A stretch of DNA of 64,000 nt, from NCBI GenBank assembly GCA_030549335.1, contig CM060190.1, positions 65,300,118 through 65,364,117 on the forward strand, given 5' to 3'. Position 1 is the stretch's first letter. Each line of letters starts with the position of its first letter. The DNA is from Pontederia crassipes. Lineage: Eukaryota > Streptophyta > Magnoliopsida > Commelinales > Pontederiaceae. Made by a program: the position numbers and the translations under genes. This document shows, one piece after another, positions 22,772-35,041 of the stretch. Below the pieces are notes generated by a model, which had not been told where the DNA came from, did no database searches, and saw only the letters and a program-made list of their open reading frames with translations.

Positions 22772-24568
22772 ATGGCGTCTGGTCCTGGATACCCGTCGGG
22801 GCGCGAGTTCGTCGGGTTTGGATACGGAAGCGGATCCACCATGCGGGTCCCGTCACGGTCGGAGGCCGGTGGCGGAATCAAGCGGCCGATGACAGAAACC
22901 GAGAGGCTGCTGCAACAGCAGCAGCAGATGCAGCTGCTGCTACAGCAGGAGCGCGTCCTGAGGTCAGTGAAGCAGCGGATGCATCTGGCGTCGCCAATCC
23001 GCCCGATCAACTTCTCGTCGCCCTCTTCTTCTACTGCGACTTCGTCTCTGGGCTTCGGAGTGCCCCGCCGCCCTGAGCTCCCTTTCTCGGCCTCCGCTCC
23101 GGCGCCAATGGCCGCTGGGATCGCGGCGGCCTCCGCCGCTCCTCCCGGCTCTGTGATGAAGAACCGGCTTGAGGAGCTTGAGCGCCGGCTGCTGCTGGAC
23201 GACAATGACGACGAGACCGAGGAATCGGCCTTGACTGGCGCCGAGTGGAGCGAGGCCATGGAGCAGCTCATCTCCCCGATTGAGACGGCACCTCCTCCGC
23301 CTTCCGCGTCGACGACGGCCGCCGCGACATCGCTCTCGACGTCTCCGACCAATTCCATCTCCTCTTCCTCCACCGTCTCGTCGACGGCCTCGTGCTCGCC
23401 CAACTCGTCCGCCGCCGCGCCCTCGTCGCGGCAGATGCTCCTTGACGCCGCCGCGGCACTCGCTGACGGGAATCTGGAGGTGGCCAACGCGAGTGTCGTT
23501 GCGTTAAAGGGCGCCGCAAACCCCCGGGGAGACCCGGAGCAGCGGCTCGTGGCGATGATGGTTTCTGCGCTCGTCTCTCGCCTCAATTGTCCGCCGTCGA
23601 CGTCGCCGGCCTCGGAGCTTTGCAGCACGGAGCACTTCGTTGCTACACAGACGCTCTACGAGCTTTCCCTCTGCTTCAAGCACGCCCTCTTCACTGCCAA
23701 CTACGCCATCTTGGACGCCACCAAGGACGAGCGGAGCATCCACATCCTCGACTTCGAAGTCGGCCAGGGCGGCCACTACGCCGTCCTTCTCCACGCCTTG
23801 GCAGACCGACAGCACCACTACGCCGCAGCAATTCCGCCGAAGATCAAGATAACCGCCGTTGCCGACCCAGCGTCCCCTTTCACGAACACCAACAACGGCA
23901 CTCTGCGAGCCGTCGGTGACCGGATCGAAAAGCTGGCGGAACACTCCAGATTACCCGTCCGGTTCAACGTCGTCTCCCGTCGCGTGTCGGAGCTGGACGC
24001 AGCGGCGCTGGGATGCGAACCCGGGGAGGCCTTGGCCGTCAACCTCCCCTTCGTTTTGTCGCGCGTGGCCGACGAGAGCGTCTCACCGGCGAATCCCCGC
24101 GACGAGCTCCTCCGGCGAGTGCGCGCGCTCCGGCCGCGCGTCGTGGCCCTCGTGGAGCAGGACATCAACACGAACACGGCGGCCTTCGCCCGCAGGTTCG
24201 CGGAGGCGTGCGGCCACTACGGCGCACTGCTGCAGTCGCTGGACGCCACTCCCGGGCGGGACAGCCCCGAGCGCGCCCGGGTGGAGGCCGCTTTGGCTCG
24301 GAAGCTGGTCAACTCGGTTGCGAGGGAGGGCGCGGAACGGGTCGAGCGGTGCGAAGTCTTCGGCAAGTGGCGGGCGCGGATGGGAATGGCCGGGTTCAGC
24401 CCGCTCCAACTCGGACCGGCGGTGACGGACCAGGTCAAAGCGCGGCTCGCGTCGACAGCTCGGTCCAATCCCGGCTTCACGATCAAGGAGGACGTGGGCG
24501 GACCGGCGGTCGGGCTCGGGTTTGGCTGGATGGGTCGAACGCTAACCGTGGCCTCCGCGTGGCGGTAA
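22772..24568 (+). CDS. SCL8: GRAS-family transcriptional regulator, SCARECROW-like 8 type
   Basis: This is a 598-residue intronless GRAS protein, a plant-specific nuclear regulator acting through protein partners and promoter-bound complexes; the function of the SCL8 branch is poorly known. The start is the first in-frame ATG, in a good context (TTGCCATGGCG); no ATG lies in frame between it and the upstream stop. Residues 1-219 are disordered and rich in Ser, Ala and Pro, with a Gln-rich helix at about 47-65. The GRAS domain runs from about 220: a leucine-heptad region (RQMLLDAAAALADGN), the VHIID motif as IHILDF at 323-328, the PFYRE region (VNLPFVLSRV to LVEQDINTN) and the SAW end (GWMGRTLTVASAWR) at the C-terminus. 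The motif order is complete and nothing is frameshifted. GC content is far above the flanks, as usual for monocot single-exon genes. The SCL8 label rests on the N-terminal start, the PRM.TE.. LL(Q)n block and the IHILDFEVGQGG form; another SCL subgroup is less likely. Confidence 0.92.
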   Translation: MASGPGYPSGREFVGFGYGSGSTMRVPSRSEAGGGIKRPMTETERLLQQQQQMQLLLQQERVLRSVKQRMHLASPIRPINFSSPSSSTATSSLGFGVPRRPELPFSASAPAPMAAGIAAASAAPPGSVMKNRLEELERRLLLDDNDDETEESALTGAEWSEAMEQLISPIETAPPPPSASTTAAATSLSTSPTNSISSSSTVSSTASCSPNSSAAAPSSRQMLLDAAAALADGNLEVANASVVALKGAANPRGDPEQRLVAMMVSALVSRLNCPPSTSPASELCSTEHFVATQTLYELSLCFKHALFTANYAILDATKDERSIHILDFEVGQGGHYAVLLHALADRQHHYAAAIPPKIKITAVADPASPFTNTNNGTLRAVGDRIEKLAEHSRLPVRFNVVSRRVSELDAAALGCEPGEALAVNLPFVLSRVADESVSPANPRDELLRRVRALRPRVVALVEQDINTNTAAFARRFAEACGHYGALLQSLDATPGRDSPERARVEAALARKLVNSVAREGAERVERCEVFGKWRARMGMAGFSPLQLGPAVTDQVKARLASTARSNPGFTIKEDVGGPAVGLGFGWMGRTLTVASAWR

Positions 24569-24772
24569 GCCCATGGCAACGAGAGATCGCTAATTGTTGC
24601 TCCCATTTAATTTTTCATCATAAATTTTTATTCAGTTGGGACACGAAAAAAATTGTGCCAACTTCGTGTGTTTTTGTAACGACAAAATGTTGTGTGCTGT
24701 ACTGCTGTGTTTTATCCGACCGGTTAAAAATGAAAAAAAAAAGAGTTATGATGAATATTTTGTGATCAAACG

Positions 24773-24778
24773 AATAAA
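24773..24778 (+). terminator. Candidate poly(A) signal of the GRAS gene
   Basis: An AATAAA lies about 205 bases after the GRAS stop, in an AT-rich region, at a plausible 3' UTR distance. The actual cleavage site cannot be seen. Confidence 0.35.
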
Positions 24779-25656
24779 AGAATTAATATTCCCGTAAAAT
24801 AATACAAGATTTAGACAGTAAATTCTTATATGATATTTTTTATTATAAAAGAATGTTTGATATTTGAAAATTATAAATAGGTACAAAATTAGTTTTGCTG
24901 CTATTTCCGTTCGTAGGCCTGTGATGGTATGGAGGAAAAAGATGTGTCTTGTTGTTGTTGTTGGCTCAAGGAAGGGATCAGATTTGGAATGTGGGATCGC
25001 GTCCGTTTGTGGCCACCGAGTTGGATCTCGACATCGTCGTATAAGAAAACATAATGTATCTAAATAACATGGGACTGGTGGGCAGATGCATGCAATCAAT
25101 TAATCGAACAGTAGGGACTCCACCATTGAGAGAGGAACTTGGTCAAGATTCTAATTCACAATCTTATTTTAGGTTGTCTTTTCAAATTAATTTCTTTGAA
25201 TTTTCTCCAGAATTTAAATTTAGATGTCTCTACCATCTCAATCATGATTGAGGAATTGCCATTTCAAGTGGACGCATTTGGAGGTGTAAATTGCCTTTAT
25301 TAATGAGCAAAAAAGTTCTCTTTCTAAAAAAAAGCAAGAAAGATCAATTCAATGAGGACCAAGATATTTCACAAATTCTCTTGAAGTTATCAGAATATAT
25401 TATATGTCTATCTCCAAATTCTTGCTATTACCCATCTTGAACCTACAATGTAGTTTTCTTGTGCGAAATAATAAAAAAAAGGTAACTTTTAGCCAAGTTG
25501 GTTGCCTCAACAGGTAGCGAAGTTGTGTAGCGAGCACTGCTAATTTTGGGATCGATTTTTTAAGTTATCAACTTTATAAATCAGAATATATCATTTTTCT
25601 TCGTTCAAAGTTCGAACGGTGATACTAAAACAAAAAAGAACAAAACTTGTAGTGTT

Positions 25657-25995
25657 TCACAATTTGAAGTCTTCATTCATAAAATATTGTAAGACGTAAG
25701 ACAAGAACTTGGGAAAGGAAAAATAGTTCATATGTTCTTCCTCATCCATCTTTAGTTGATAATGAACACATTTACAAGTCTCCAATTTGGGGCCAGGTGC
25801 ATTAACGGCGGCACTTTGCAAGTTGCCCACAGGCTTAATACGTCGGCCAATTTGATCCATCTCTTATTGACCCTTCAAGAGTAGGAATTGCCAATCAGGC
25901 GACGTACTCCTCCATCTCGTCCTCTATTTTTGTAATGACGTGATTCATTTTGTTCTCTAGTTCTCAGCATTCGCTGTTCCATTCGTTGCATCTGC
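25657..25995 (-). other. Unresolved open stretches, minus strand
   Basis: After a CTGTTCGCAG acceptor-like string, the minus strand reads QRMEQRMLRTREQ in one frame and ELENKMNHVITKIEDEMEEY in another. A 67-codon frame (GRRIKPVGNLQSAAV, KLETCKCVHYQLKMDEEEH) follows after a stop. The amphipathic, Lys/Glu-rich reading looks protein-like, but no family is recognised and the frames do not join. It may be a decayed gene or element fragment. Confidence 0.2.
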
Positions 25996-26740
25996 GAACA
26001 GAATTAATTGCTGTCATAAATATTAATCATTTCTTATGGTGTCTTTTTCTCTTCTTTTTTTTTTCTTTTGCATTGTCATTGCAGGATCTAGAAATGGAAT
26101 AGCTTTGGGTCTCACAACGTTTTATATAGTTCCTTGTTTCATAATTGTCCCTCTCAAGTCGCTTTAACTAACCGTGCGTGTCATTATGATGATCGTTACA
26201 AAAATCGAGACGTATCTAAAAATAAATGTTGCGTAAATTATTGATTTTCGTGTGATTTATACTTGTCGATTTTTGCTGAGTAATATATCTTTATGGTTCA
26301 AAACTTATGAACGAAAGTGTCAATAGAAAAAAACACAATAAATAAAAAGAGTTTGGAGTTGAACCGGATGATAACCCCTATCTCAGTACTGTCCTATTCG
26401 TAGACCGGACTTTGATTTCAATAGATAATAAATCAGAATACTGAGCTTCTTTTTTCAACCATCGGTGTCTCGAAAACGATGCCGACGATTTAATTCGCGC
26501 AGCGTTAACGATTATAGTCTATAAAATCGTCTCGCGTCATGTGTCTAATAATTATAGGTGAGACTTTTAACAAGAATTATTTGCATTCACGAGAATTCGA
26601 ATTCGAGACTTATTTATTAATCATATTTTTCTAACTAAGTGATGATTTTAGAAATCCATTCACTAGAGCACAATCTTGCTAATAATTGTACAAATATATC
26701 GATATATATACAAATGATTGTAGAATAAATTGTATTATAA

Positions 26741-26810
26741 AATATTATAATATAATACAATTGGACATACTCCAATAAATATTATAATATAATACAATTG
26801 GACATACTCC
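26741..26810. repeat. Perfect 33-base tandem duplication, period 37
   Basis: AATATTATAATATAATAC followed by AATTGGACATACTCC occurs twice without a mismatch (26741-26773 and 26778-26810), separated by AATA. Perfect identity suggests a recent replication slip or unequal exchange. Confidence 0.9.
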
Positions 26811-27659
26811 ATTTTTTCTTGTATTCTAATCTTGTTCTGATCTTGTTCTGAGCTGGTTTTCCTTCGTAAATTCCATGAAAAAAAAAATCCATCTCCAATT
26901 CAGAAAAAAAAAGAGTTTTCTTGATTTAGCTTTACGTCAAAAGGACATCCACAACTAACAAATTTGTGAAAGGGACGCAGTGCACGCAGCGTTCCCTCAC
27001 CATCAAAAGTTGGACGCCTCGTCGGCGGAGAAAAAAAAGTGCCCATTTCGCAAGACGCCGACTGTGCAAGAACAGGTTTCTTGATATGACTTAATCTCTC
27101 GTTTCAAATGGAAATTTATTGGATTAGGAGGTACCATCCATGTGTACGTATATGAAGCTTAGGAACAACTTGACTTGATCAAAGTGATTGATGGTTTTTT
27201 CTCACTCTCCACTTTCCAAATCAAAATCAAAATCCATCCCTACATTAGACTGATTTTTTTCTCCTTTTAGCACTTCAAGCGTTCATTCTCATTCCACGGC
27301 ATCCTAGTGACGGAATTGTGCTGTAAGCCATTATGTTGACAAATCACGTGGATGAATACAATTTGACAATTCGTCGATTGTGGATTTAGCCCATCAAATT
27401 TAAACTGTGATATATTCCTTTTTTTTTTAATATCAAAACGTATTAACATGATATCTCGCGATTCTCACCACTCCATTTTGTTTTGATTCAAGCATTTCAT
27501 CGATTTTCTAATCAGGCAATAAAATATCAGAGAATTACTCAAAATCTTTACATTAATGATTTCCTTTTTCTTATAACCGGCTTGTACAATTTGGGACTTG
27601 GGATTCACATATGGCCTTTGGATTCACGAATATTATCGTTTTGATTCACATATATTATA

Positions 27660-28190
27660 AGAATGAATGGTCTTTTAATGGGTCGAGCCCCTACGATCCC
27701 TGTGGATCCGGTGGGAGGCCCCGTTACGTACCTGGGTGAAGTTCTAATGGTTTCTTCACTCAGCTCGAAAATTTTGAGGGCATGGGTTTTATATTATTCG
27801 ACATTCTAATGGTTCTTGTATTACTACAAGTGCGCTTCGGCTTGAGATGAACACAGTGCTGATGATGGAGGTACACTTGCTAGGATCTGCAAATGTCATG
27901 ATATGAGATTTTCACGTGTTTAGCTTGAAGTCGACTCAAAGAACCTGGTAGATATCATTACCAGCTCCTCTTGATGCCCATGGCAACTATGGACGAATGT
28001 GTCTGAACTTGAGATATTATTAAATCTTTTGAATGTTACAAATGTACTCATTGTTGTAGGGAAACTAATCACGCTGCTGACCATTTGGCTAATATGAGTC
28101 GGCGCGCATCTTTTGCCACCTTTCAGAGGGGACTTTACCTTCGGAGGTTCTCTGAATTTTGTATTCGAACATTTCTGGTGTTTACATGAA
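27660..28190 (+). pseudogene. LINE RNase H-like domain fragment
   Basis: Across several frames the plus strand reads a late-LINE RNase H: a GGFxIRHSNGSC-like string near 27790, a SKNLVDIITSS-like block near 27940, and CTHCCRETNHAADHLANM near 28050-28105. The last matches the usual HVYREGNxxADxLAN signature of plant L1 RNase H. Repeated stops and frame changes show that it is dead. The reverse transcriptase is not next to it. Confidence 0.65.
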
Positions 28191-28319
28191 TAGATAACTC
28201 TTTTTCATTAAAAAAATGAGTTGATGGATAGTAGCAAGTAGGCATTGCAGCAGGTAGGGACCGTCGTCACTCTTTTGTAAACCAATGGCCACTCTCCCCA
28301 AGTTTTTCGGCGCATATTG

Positions 28320-28870
28320 AATAATATGAACGTTTGAAAATCATACCTGGTGAACTCATAATTCGATTCAATTTAATTTGGATCGAATTGGTTGATGGTC
28401 AGATCGCGAATTTGAGGCGATTTGACCTCGGTTGATCATGGATCATGTCAAATATGAGTTGACAATCTTCAATCCAAGCCCATTCGACCCGATCTAAATA
28501 TTCAAATTTTTTATATTTGTATACTTTTCATATAATTTTTAACTTATATCCTATATAAAAATTTTAAAATGAAATAAATATTTTGAATATGTAAAATAAT
28601 ATTTAAACACTCGACATAATAATATTTTAAATATGCTTTAAAGATAAATATTATATAATATTTTTATATTAAATAAATACGTAAGAAAAAAATTAAAAAT
28701 ATAGTCGAGTAACCTAACCACTCAAATTGATTCAACCTGATCTCTACGAAATCGAGTTGGATCGGGACTAATCCTTCAAATAGATATAATTCGATATGAC
28801 CCGAACCGACTAATTTTAATTGAATCGAATCAGATTCAAGATCAATTCGATCCTTGAACACTCATAGTAA
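28320..28870. mobile_element. Possible decayed MITE
   Basis: The outer parts carry GATTCGATTC/GATCGAATTG strings in inverted arrangement (GATTCAATTTAATTTGGATCG near 28372; its rough complement near 28820), enclosing an AT-rich core. Ends and target duplication were not resolved. Confidence 0.3.
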
Positions 28871-29142
28871 AATTAATTGTCTTTATAAATTTGTAAAATC
28901 ATTAGTCTAGTTGATGTTATATATGTATTATACATGCTTCCTGAATCTTATATGCATATTACATCTTATATGTCAGTGCTCTCGTTCTTTCCTACTTGTC
29001 GGAATGGTCAGGATCCTGAAAAGATGTCATAATTCAAGTGCGGGATGACATCTTTCGAGTCTTTATAGTACGATCTTCTATTTTTATTATATAATTTGTT
29101 TTATATTATTTTAAATTTACTAATTTTTAACATATTTTGTAG

Positions 29143-30310
29143 GAGGCAAATCAGTTTTAACCGGATCTTAATTTAGGGACGATCCGGAGAGCATTCAAGG
29201 AGGTCGCTGCGAAACGCCTCCAAAATCGATTGTACAAGTTTCGCAAGGCCGTCACGTTCGCCAACCTCACTTTGGAGCAGGGCATACAAAAATACCCAAG
29301 GTATATTAGGCGCTCGGCTTGAGAGTCCTTATGGAGGAAGTGGTAAGCATGTTTACTTTTAAATTATTTTTATTAATATTTTTTGAAAATTGAAGCATTT
29401 GATATTCATAAAGGACGGATGAACGATGACAAAGAAAGTCAGAAAAGGTAATAGTTAATTGACTTTCGAAGCCCGAGGCCCACATCCGCACAAGGGGATC
29501 GATGCGATTTGACGAGCATTGACGACGCATAGTAATTTACATTCAAATTCAATTAATCAAAATTTTAACTTATACTTATTTTATAAAATTTGAAACTTTA
29601 TTGTAGGAGGAGAAAGAAGACAGTCTCACGGACTTTTGTGTGATCTACGAGGCCACTCATAAAAGCCGAAAGACTAATCACTTGATCACGTCCACTGCTT
29701 GTAGACTTTTGATAAGTCTCATCGCATGTTTATTTGGTTCTTGACGTTAGTGCATTATTTTTTAAATGTGCAATGTTTAAAATTTTTAGGATAAGTATAA
29801 TGTGAAAATGATTGAAAAGTATGAAGATGATCCGAGTACTTAGTCACCATGTAATGTTTCTTTGAAGGGATTTATGTTTTTAATTTATATATTTTTTGAT
29901 ATATAATTTATATATTATATGATTGTATAACTTTTCTATTTCGTAGAGGGCCCTGCTGTTTGGAAGGAGGTGGTCGGCACGACATGAGAAGGATACTTTC
30001 ATGGTCTCGGCACAATCGCTCAAGTACCTAGGAGGAGCGGGAGATATGCAGGCGGCCCATCAGCTCCGAGCTCATCCGCTGCACTTGATATGATGCAGCT
30101 ATTGTAACAATTATCATAGCAGCTATCGAAGTAGATATCGCAGCAAGTGTCGCAGTAGCTGTTGCAGCAGGTGTCGCAGCAGATATCGCAACAGTTGACT
30201 CAGCTATTACAGACGATTCGAGAATTCATCCCGACGCAAAATCAATACCCGAGGTCATGGACCGAGCACGTCGGGATCGGACATCCGAAACGATAACAAT
30301 AACTCCCAAA
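29143..30310 (+). pseudogene. CACTA (En/Spm) transposase_24-type protein, broken
   Basis: The plus strand shows IRRAFKEVAAKRLQNRLYKF near 29180, a TRGSMRFDEH*RR block near 29490-29525 (the GGSxxFxEHRRR signature of plant Ptta/En/Spm proteins, Pfam Transposase_24), DFCVIYEATHKSRK near 29625, and a Gln-rich coiled-coil stretch (repeated QQVSQ/QQISQ) at 30080-30210. The exons appear separated by AT-rich introns at 29340-29400, 29535-29605 and 29760-29945, but stops inside the blocks show that it is dead. It lies directly upstream of a CACTA right end and on the same strand, so the two probably belong to one element. Confidence 0.65.
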
Positions 30311-30539
30311 CCTATGAAAGAAATAAACCATGAATAGAAATTATACTTTTGTTACTTATAGACTTATTATTAGATATATGTATAGTTTGTTAGTTTAATT
30401 TATTATTTTTCATATTATCATCTTAAATATTGTGCATGTGATGCTTTCATATTATGCATGTGATGAATATCAATACATTTATATGCATTATATAATTTTA
30501 TGGTGCGAGAAGGGAAAAAATATGACTGTAATGGGTAAA

Positions 30540-31021
30540 AAAAAATCTGCAATTAGTGCCTCCATAGCGTCCCCCTAGGATCGCACAAATAGTCGACTCT
30601 ATATTAAATATATCGTCCTTAGCGTCACTTTAACGTTTCCTTCGCGTCGACATATCGTGCCACCTTAGCGCGACGCAACAAACATGATGTTGGTCGAAAT
30701 AATATCAACTAACACATAATGTTAGCGTCTCTTGAGCGTCGGAGTAGCCTCTCCTAGGTCACGTCACGTTAGCGTGTCCTTAGCGATGTTTATCTACTGC
30801 TCCCAATCAAACATCACGCGTCTTCGTATTGTCGAGACAACATCAACCATTGGCGCTAGTAGCGTCTCCCCTTTTGTTGGCTCTATTGCGACGTCATTAG
30901 CCACCGACTACCGGCGTCGCATTTTAGCGGCGCTATTTAAACGCTATATGTTCTAGAGACTCAATAGCGCTGCAATAGTATCTCGTTCATTGGGTCATTA
31001 TTCTTCGATTTTCTTATAGTG
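30540..31021 (+). mobile_element. CACTA element right subterminal region and terminal repeat
   Basis: The segment repeats AGCGTC/GACGCT-type motifs many times in both directions (TTAGCGTCTC, TGAGCGTCGG, TTAGCGGCGC), the usual subterminal design of CACTA elements where the element protein binds. It ends TTTTCTTATAGTG at 31021, the complement of a CACTA terminal repeat (CACTATAAGAAAA). TAT follows. No matching left end was found in the window. Confidence 0.75.
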
Positions 31022-31074
31022 TATGTTAGTTTATTGCCTTAAAAAATGTATTATGCATGCATCTTGAATCTTAT

Positions 31075-31730
31075 GGTTGCGTTTGAAAACAGAACCGTAG
31101 TTCATCCCAAATTTTTGACAAATAATTGAACATATTAGTTCGAAGTGTGTTTGAAAAAAGTTAAACATAATGATGAGGAACCATAGAGTTGATGTGATGA
31201 AAAAAATGATATGATGAATAAATTTTTAGTGATGTTTAAGTTAAAATTAATTATTGTAATTCAAAAGTATAATTTTATTATTAAGAAAAGTAAAATTTAT
31301 GGAAAAAATTTTGTTAAAAAATATAGTATTCAAATAAAAAATCATTGTCTAAAATTAATTATAATTAACAAAATATTAATTTTTTAATGAAATAATAAGT
31401 AATAAAAAATATTATATTAATCATTTATTATAAATATTATATATATAATAAATAAATTATTCTATATGGGCAAAGTGTGTGAGAGAAAAAATAAGAAAAG
31501 AAAAGAAAATGAAATTAAAAAATTGACGTAAAGCAAAGAAAAGAGGAAAAAACGTCGTTCCGCTACGCATCCGATTCTATCAAAAAGTTGAAATCGGAGA
31601 CTTAGAACAAAGATCACGTGATTCTTATTTCAACTTATTCCGCTTGGAAAATAAGCCGCGCAATCACATTTGGAAAATCAAACTGAAAGTGGGCTACGAT
31701 TCTAACTAAGTTCTCTTCTCAAACACGGCC
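31075..31730. mobile_element. Tourist-like (PIF/Harbinger) MITE with TAT target duplication
   Basis: It starts GGTTGCGTTTGAAAACAGAAC and ends with a string whose complement is GGCCGTGTTTGAGAAGAGAAC: 16 of 21 positions agree. TAT flanks both sides. The 656-base interior is AT-rich and non-coding. It sits 54 bases past the CACTA end. Confidence 0.65.
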
Positions 31731-32739
31731 TATATGCATATCTCATATACATATTTATAAATTTCAATTATTTTATCTGCCTTGTTTCATTGTCTTGAAG
31801 CGTGAGCATCTTGTTAGTTCAGTTCAGCCTTATCATTTACAAATGCCATACCTTGTACGTACGTACATTCAAATTTTTTTTAATCTCGCATGTGAAACTT
31901 GCGTAAGCATCTCACGTCATCTATGTACATCATAATTATGAAAACTAATCTCATGCTTAAATTTTGTTTATTTTTTATTTGTGCACGGCTATTAATTAAT
32001 TGGGCACTGGATAGAAAATCTGATCAAATGGGTGGTTTATGAATTAATCAAATTGAGAGCAAGAAACAAATATTTGATGGATGCATTCAACTTTTGCCTT
32101 TGAATTCTTTTTTTCTTTTTCAAAACAGGTCTATTTTTTCAATATTTAAAATAATTTATCATGGTACACGTATTTTAGCTTAATAGAATGGATTTAAAGT
32201 TTTGAATTAAACAAAAATTATTCGATCTAAAAAAATAAACTAGACAGATTGGATTGAATTTAAAAAAAAATCATATCGGAGATATTGATGATCATGAGGC
32301 TATTTTCAAGCGAATCTCGCATGTTCTAAGGATCTTGTTAGGGTCAAGACTTATGCTAAATCTGAGTAATAAGTATGTCTTAAGGTTCTATTATGAAATC
32401 ATGATTTAAGTTACTCTTTATTAGTTCGGTTGAATGATTACACACTTAATATGATGAATGTGTAGATCTATTAGTGCACGATTTAGATAGTTACTTTGTG
32501 ATTCATTTCAAATCGTCATATTGATAGCAATTGTTGATTGGAATAAAGAGGAACATGGAAATCATTTGGTGTTAAAGATACGAAATCGACAAGATTTATC
32601 ATGCGAAGAAAAATGATATAAATGATATGTTCGAAATGATATTTATGATTTGACATCTTTGAATCATGTAATGTGTTAAATATCTTGTTAATTAGTGTTA
32701 AATCTCTGATTGTATTGAAAAATTAATTGAAAATATAAG
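31731..32739. other. AT-rich intergenic DNA
   Basis: No coding signal and no definable repeat was found. Confidence 0.4.
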
Positions 32740-34279
32740 GATTCCGTAATGACCTACAACTCTGTCGAGTATAGCGACATATCATATTGGACGTCTGCAA
32801 TTTGATTGAACGATCAATATGGATCAGAACGGAAGTCCGGAATCCTTTCAAATGATCGAACTGGAAAGTGTCAAGATTCGGTAATGATGACGATATTGGT
32901 CGATCGAGACTATTTCGGATGATTGATTTGGATTATCTCGTCGAAAGAACTTTCGATATTTGACAAAAAAAATCGACCGACTGAGGAAGAAGACGAAATT
33001 GTTCTCAGCAAACGATCGGTCCAATTTTGGCTGATCGAAACTCTTGACCGAAAGTCCAACACTCATCACTCATGTGATAATGGACAACCGAACCTCCTCC
33101 TGGTTGACCGATCTCATATGGTCTTCGGTCGATCGCATACGGTCTTGGAATGATCGAAGAACAAATATAGAACGGACGACCGCTCACCTTCCGATCAATC
33201 GAAGAACAATGATAAACGAGCGTCCGCTCTCTTTTCGAACGATGGTTGAATAAACTTCAATTGGACGACCGCTAGACTTTCGAGCATCCAATTTGTAGAT
33301 AAAAAAGCATGACTTTAACCGAAACCCCCTGATTTGATAATCTTCTGTCCACCTGATTGCCACATAATGATATGAATCTAAAGAATGATCATGAGCCATT
33401 TTTACTCCATACATCCTTGATTGATTCACGTGATTGAAAGGGAGGTTTATGAATTATAAGATAAGATGGAAGGTTATCATTTGCCCTATCTAGATGGAAG
33501 TTTCTCCTTACATATGTTTTCGTCTTGTACGAGGTCATCTTGTTCGACATGGCTAGTCGTGGCATTGATCTCCCATTGGCCCATACCTACACATTTATGT
33601 ATCTGCAATGGTATTCCTTAAAAGTGAAGAGCTCTCTTAATTTATGGACAAGATGAAAGAACATAAATGGCCAAAAGACGAATCAAAGGACTTTGTCCTT
33701 GTGAACAAGAATCATGAATATGAATATCAACAAAAGCATAAACACGAATATGGAAAAGAAAAGAAATTAAAATGCATAAACCATGATCTCTTTATCGATT
33801 CCTCTATTATGATTCACTCTTATACTTGATTCATATGCTTGCTTCATGCTTATTCTAATTAAAGACCTATACGAGCTCACACTTAGCTTTATGTTAATGG
33901 TCGATCTTGCTCACATATATGATCCTCACATGTACTTGATACGGATGTGTGCGCGACGATTACAGTTCGAGTGACGTGTGCACATGGTTATCCTAGAGTC
34001 TAGTTGGAGTCTTCCATTTTTATTTGATATCGAGTTGTATGAACCTATTGATATTGTACTATGGCATGAACTTTTGTATGCATTATACCAAAACATTTGA
34101 TGTACTTTTATCTTCCGCATTGTTTTCATTTACCGTATAATTTTATTTATTAAGTCTTCTTTTTATGTGTCACTTTTTTTAATCATTTGGGTCAATGGAA
34201 GAGTCAAAGAAAGGCCAAAGAGAGTAATGACCGAAAGAATATTTCATCACGTGACGAGATCGAATTTTGGGATGTTACA
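32740..34279 (+). mobile_element. LTR of a Gypsy-like family, 5'-truncated (relative of 53281-56647)
   Basis: From about 32930 this follows the LTR at 53281-56647 in the same order: a zone rich in GGTCGATC/CGACCG strings, CTAGATGGAAGTTTCTCC, GTACGAGGTCATCTTG, GTCGTGGCATTGATCTCCCA, TCACACTTAGCTTTATG, GATCCTCACATGTAC, and the end ATCACGTGACGAGATCGA then GGGATGTTACA. The other copy ends CACGTGATGAGATCAA then GACGTTATA. The expected TGTAACATCC start is missing, and no target duplication was found, so the left part was lost. It has no coding region. Confidence 0.65.
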
Positions 34280-34554
34280 GTCAAACAAATTAATTATTTT
34301 ATAATAATGTTGAAGAATATTATTGTCATTTTAAAAAAAGAATATACCTATAAACAGTAATATATCTAAAGATAGATAATTATAATTTTCAGTTGAAATT
34401 GATTATTCATGGCTCATATTAAAAAAACAACCTAAATAATAAACATTCTTATCCCTAGAATTAATATTTTTAAACCAAACACAACCTAAATAGTAGATTA
34501 TAGAGTCTATGAAGAGATATAATAAAAAAAGTAGGTTCCACAATGATGAGAAAG

Positions 34555-35041
34555 CAATGTTGTAAAACTTGATCGACCCGACCGACCAGATCAATGTCCG
34601 ACTTTTAAAACGGTCATCGGATCACTTCAAATTCACTCTTAGTTTGCAAGACAAATTTGGTTAAAATTGGGTTCAAGCGGTCGACCCGACAGATTTGAAT
34701 GACCAAATTGAGTTAAGTTGAAAAAATATTGTATGAAATTTATCCTCCAATTTTTTATTTTCATAAAATATCACCGATATTATTTTATTTATAATGACGA
34801 ACAAAATAAATTTCATTTTTTATGTAATAACTATTTATTTGAGTTTTAAATTATTTGTTTTTAATTTATTATAACTTATTTTATTTGTTATGTATTTTAC
34901 AAGGTACTAAAAAATTGAGAGAAATTTATTTACCATATTTTATTCTTTTTATTACCATATATTTTGATTCGATTCGAGGGTTCATTTGATCCCATTTAAC
35001 TTATTCAACTTGATCCGGTCATATCGGATATTACAGCATTG
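34555..35041. mobile_element. hAT-type MITE with 8-base target duplication
   Basis: It starts CAATGTTGTAA and ends TTACAGCATTG, so the terminal inverted repeats agree at 10 of 11 bases. The flanks are TGAGAAAG (34547-34554) and CGAGAAAG (35042-35049), an 8-base target duplication with one change, as expected for hAT. The 487-base interior is AT-rich, with GATCGACCCGACC-like strings near both ends, and has no coding capacity. Confidence 0.75.

Larger units (their letters stand above)
24779..27659. other. AT-rich intergenic DNA, no recognised gene
   Basis: It contains a perfect tandem repeat (26741-26810) and an unresolved open stretch (25657-25995, minus). 26950-27070 is somewhat GC-richer (GTGCACGCAGCGTTCC) without a coding frame. 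No element ends were found. Confidence 0.4.

Noticed and set aside
22732-24765. Long open frames in the other five frames of the GRAS gene, including a 298-codon minus frame and a 250-codon plus frame
   Set aside because: They are shadows of a GC-rich coding region, with Arg/Ser/Ala-rich content and no family likeness.
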